DNA from: DASQFU01 sp035632955
Lineage (GTDB): Bacteria; Eisenbacteria; RBG-16-71-46
Assembly (NCBI GenBank): GCA_035632955.1
Contig: DASQFU010000208.1
Coordinates: 1 to 15,550 of the forward strand
Length of the DNA: 15,550 bases
Direction of reading: 5' to 3'
Shown: in pieces, positions 14,350 to 15,550 of the stretch
Position numbering within the stretch: position 1 is the first letter of the stretch
Layout: each line of letters opens with the position of its first letter
Position numbers and translations under genes: made by a program
The notes under the pieces: generated by a model
Seen by the model: the letters and a program-made list of their open reading frames with translations, nothing else
Database searches by the model: none
What the model was told of the DNA's origin: nothing

Positions 14350-14355
14350 GAGAGC

Positions 14356-14985
14356 GTGCTCGGATTCACGCATCGATTCGTGCCGGGCGACGCCGGCGCC
14401 GGTCGCGTGCTCCTGCTGCTCCACGGCACCGGCGGTGACGAGAACGATCTTCTGCCGCTCGGCCAGGCACTGGACCCGCAGGCGGCGTTGCTCAGCCCGC
14501 GCGGGAAGGTCCTCGAGCGCGGGATGCCGCGGTTCTTTCGCCGGCTGGCGGAAGGCGTGTTCGACCTGGAAGATCTGGAGGCGCGCGCGCACGAGCTGGC
14601 CGACTTCGTCACGGCGGCCGCCGCGCACTATCGCTTCGATCCGGACCGGGTGTGCGCCGTCGGATTCTCGAATGGCGCGAACATCGCCGGCGCCCTGCTG
14701 CTGCTGGAGCCGGGCAGACTGGCAGAAGCAATTCTCTTCAGCCCCATGGTGCCGCTGGTCCCCGAGCCGACGCCGGATCTCGGCCGGACGCCCGTGTTCA
14801 TCGGTGCCGGGCGGAGCGATCCGATCGTCCCGGCCGCGGAGACCGAGCGTCTGGCCGAGCTGCTGCGCCGCTGCGGTGCAGTCGTGACGCTCCATTGGAC
14901 CGATGCCGGTCACGCCGTGGAAGCGGGCGAGGTGGCTGCCGCCCGATCGTGGCTCGAACGACTGGCCAGGCCGAAGGGCGCCTGA
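14356..14985 (+). CDS. Alpha/beta-hydrolase carboxylesterase (MhqD/phospholipase-carboxylesterase type)
   Basis: A cytoplasmic serine hydrolase of 209 residues. The oxyanion segment LLLLHGTGGDEND is at 19-31, the nucleophile Ser105 in GFSNGA, the acid Asp155 in GRSDPIVP and the base His186 in DAGHAV, all intact. The SPRGKVLERGMPRFFRRLAEG stretch is typical of the MhqD-like subgroup, which is linked in Firmicutes to quinone or hydroquinone stress; the substrate here is unknown. GTG 14356 is preferred because the fold starts right after it and a -10 element lies 6 nt upstream; an in-frame start at 14311 would place that element inside the gene. It diverges from the GT-C gene over 101 bp. Confidence 0.88.
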   Translation: MLGFTHRFVPGDAGAGRVLLLLHGTGGDENDLLPLGQALDPQAALLSPRGKVLERGMPRFFRRLAEGVFDLEDLEARAHELADFVTAAAAHYRFDPDRVCAVGFSNGANIAGALLLLEPGRLAEAILFSPMVPLVPEPTPDLGRTPVFIGAGRSDPIVPAAETERLAELLRRCGAVVTLHWTDAGHAVEAGEVAAARSWLERLARPKGA

Positions 14986-14991
14986 GGGGTT

Positions 14992-15008
14992 CGGGCGTAT
15001 TGCGCCCG
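14992..15008 (+). terminator. Short hairpin after the esterase gene
   Basis: CGGGCG (14992-14997), loop TATTG, CGCCCG (15003-15008), starting 7 nt after the stop. The stem is 6 bp and GC-only, and no U tract follows. Weak terminator candidate. Confidence 0.35.
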
Positions 15009-15049
15009 CCCTTCAAGCGTGGTTATCTCCTGGCTCACTTCGACTGTCG

Positions 15050-15082
15050 GGAAGGTGGAGCGGGTCGCGCCTCCATCCTTCC
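15050..15082 (+). other. Bulged stem-loop upstream of the DUF4142 gene
   Basis: GGAAGGTGGAG (15050-15060) pairs with CTCCATCCTTCC (15071-15082) in an 11-bp stem with a single bulged T (15076) and a 10-nt loop. It ends 14 nt before the Shine-Dalgarno GGAGG (15097-15101). It could end upstream transcription or act in the 5' leader. Confidence 0.4.
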
Positions 15083-15109
15083 AGGGCCCATGACTTGGAG
15101 GATGATGCG

Positions 15110-15550
15110 ATGAGCGATCAGATGCGTGTGGTTCGCGTCGGCGTGGCGATGATGCTGGCGGTTGCGGCCCTGGCGATCACGTCGTGCGCAAAACAGCAGT
15201 CCACGGAAGAAACCTCATCCACCACCGAGATGCCGCCCGCCGCCATGCCGACGGTCACGGATGCCCAGATCGCCGCGATCGTGGTCGCCGCCAACAGCGC
15301 GGACATCGAGAACGCCAAGCTTGCGCAGTCCAAGAGCCAGAATGCCGAGGTCAAGAAGTTCGCGACCCTCATGATGACGGATCACGGGTCGGTCAACGAC
15401 AAGGCGGTGGCCCTGGTCACCAAGCTTGGAGTCACGCCCGAGGAGAACGAGACCAGCCGCAACCTGAAGAGCAGCCAGGATGCGATGCGCGCCACGCTGA
15501 GCGGCAAGTCGGGCGCCGAGTTCGACGCCGCGTACGCGGACAACGAGGTG
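15110..15550 (+). CDS. DUF4142 lipoprotein, N-terminal part (3' end outside window)
   Basis: The frame is open from ATG 15110 to the last base (147 codons), so the C-terminus is missing. GGAGG at 15097-15101, 8 nt upstream, fixes the start. A signal peptide (Arg6/Arg9, hydrophobic 10-24) ends in lipobox ITSC with Cys26 as the lipid anchor. A Ser/Thr/Pro-rich linker (about 29-49) follows. The helical domain then has the typical DUF4142 pattern: TDAQIAAIVVAANSADIE-AKLA, then VKKFA-LMMTDH with His109 near residue 109, and the next helix with a conserved SGAEFDAAYADNEV segment. DUF4142 proteins are ferritin-like four-helix periplasmic or membrane-anchored proteins of unsettled function, often linked to envelope stress. 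Confidence 0.88.
   Translation, partial: MSDQMRVVRVGVAMMLAVAALAITSCAKQQSTEETSSTTEMPPAAMPTVTDAQIAAIVVAANSADIENAKLAQSKSQNAEVKKFATLMMTDHGSVNDKAVALVTKLGVTPEENETSRNLKSSQDAMRATLSGKSGAEFDAAYADNEV

Noticed and set aside
1..15550. Defence island, mobile element, CRISPR or RNA gene
   Set aside because: No transposase, integrase, Cas, toxin-antitoxin or restriction motifs, no regularly spaced repeats and no tRNA-like sequence noticed on reading both strands.

Overview
The window is high-GC DNA (about two thirds G+C by eye) from what looks like the chromosome of an uncultured, free-living bacterium. The gene mix (S9 peptidase, DUF4142 lipoprotein, GT-C membrane glycosyltransferase, uncharacterised lipoproteins, several GTG starts) would fit phyla such as Candidatus Eisenbacteria or Gemmatimonadota. 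That placement is an impression from style and was not derived from a marker gene. I see no rRNA, tRNA, CRISPR array, transposase, integrase or recognisable defence cluster.

Layout. 1-1565 (+): 3' part of a P1B-4-type metal ATPase. 1562-1755 (-): a small one-helix membrane protein that appears frameshifted in a C5 run. 1755-2408 (-): secreted DUF1080/LamG-like protein. 2502-3422 (+): arginase, divergent from the previous gene. 3423-3618: convergent intergenic stretch with strong inverted repeats. 3619-11407 is all on the minus strand. In transcription order it holds a GAF/Fis-HTH regulator (11407-10610), a small secreted protein (10500-10126), a CorA transporter (10035-8851), an S9 peptidase (8854-6830), an unrecognised protein with a GNAT-like domain (6842-5085) and a two-part lipoprotein (4986-3619). 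CorA, the peptidase and the GNAT-like gene overlap end to start and are probably co-translated. 11582-12541 (+): beta-CASP metallo-beta-lactamase nuclease, divergent from the regulator and overlapping tail-to-tail by 63 bp with a GT-C glycosyltransferase (14254-12479, -). 14356-14985 (+): alpha/beta-hydrolase carboxylesterase. 15110-15550 (+): DUF4142 lipoprotein, cut by the window end.

The genes do not form one pathway. The likely shared themes are envelope and periplasm functions (five predicted exported proteins and three membrane proteins) and metal handling (P1B-4 ATPase, CorA).

The most interesting signal is in translation starts. Five genes at the three divergent intergenic regions (arginase, regulator, nuclease, GT-C, esterase) lack a Shine-Dalgarno sequence. 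Each has a -10-like hexamer only 6-9 nt before its start codon, and three of these read TGCTAnnCT. This suggests leaderless mRNAs. Four other genes (lipoprotein 4986, CorA, small secreted protein, DUF4142) carry clear Shine-Dalgarno sequences. The other notable items are the regulator, which looks like an NtrC-type activator that has lost its AAA+ domain and has a near-consensus promoter with a palindrome across its -35, and the frameshifted small membrane protein.
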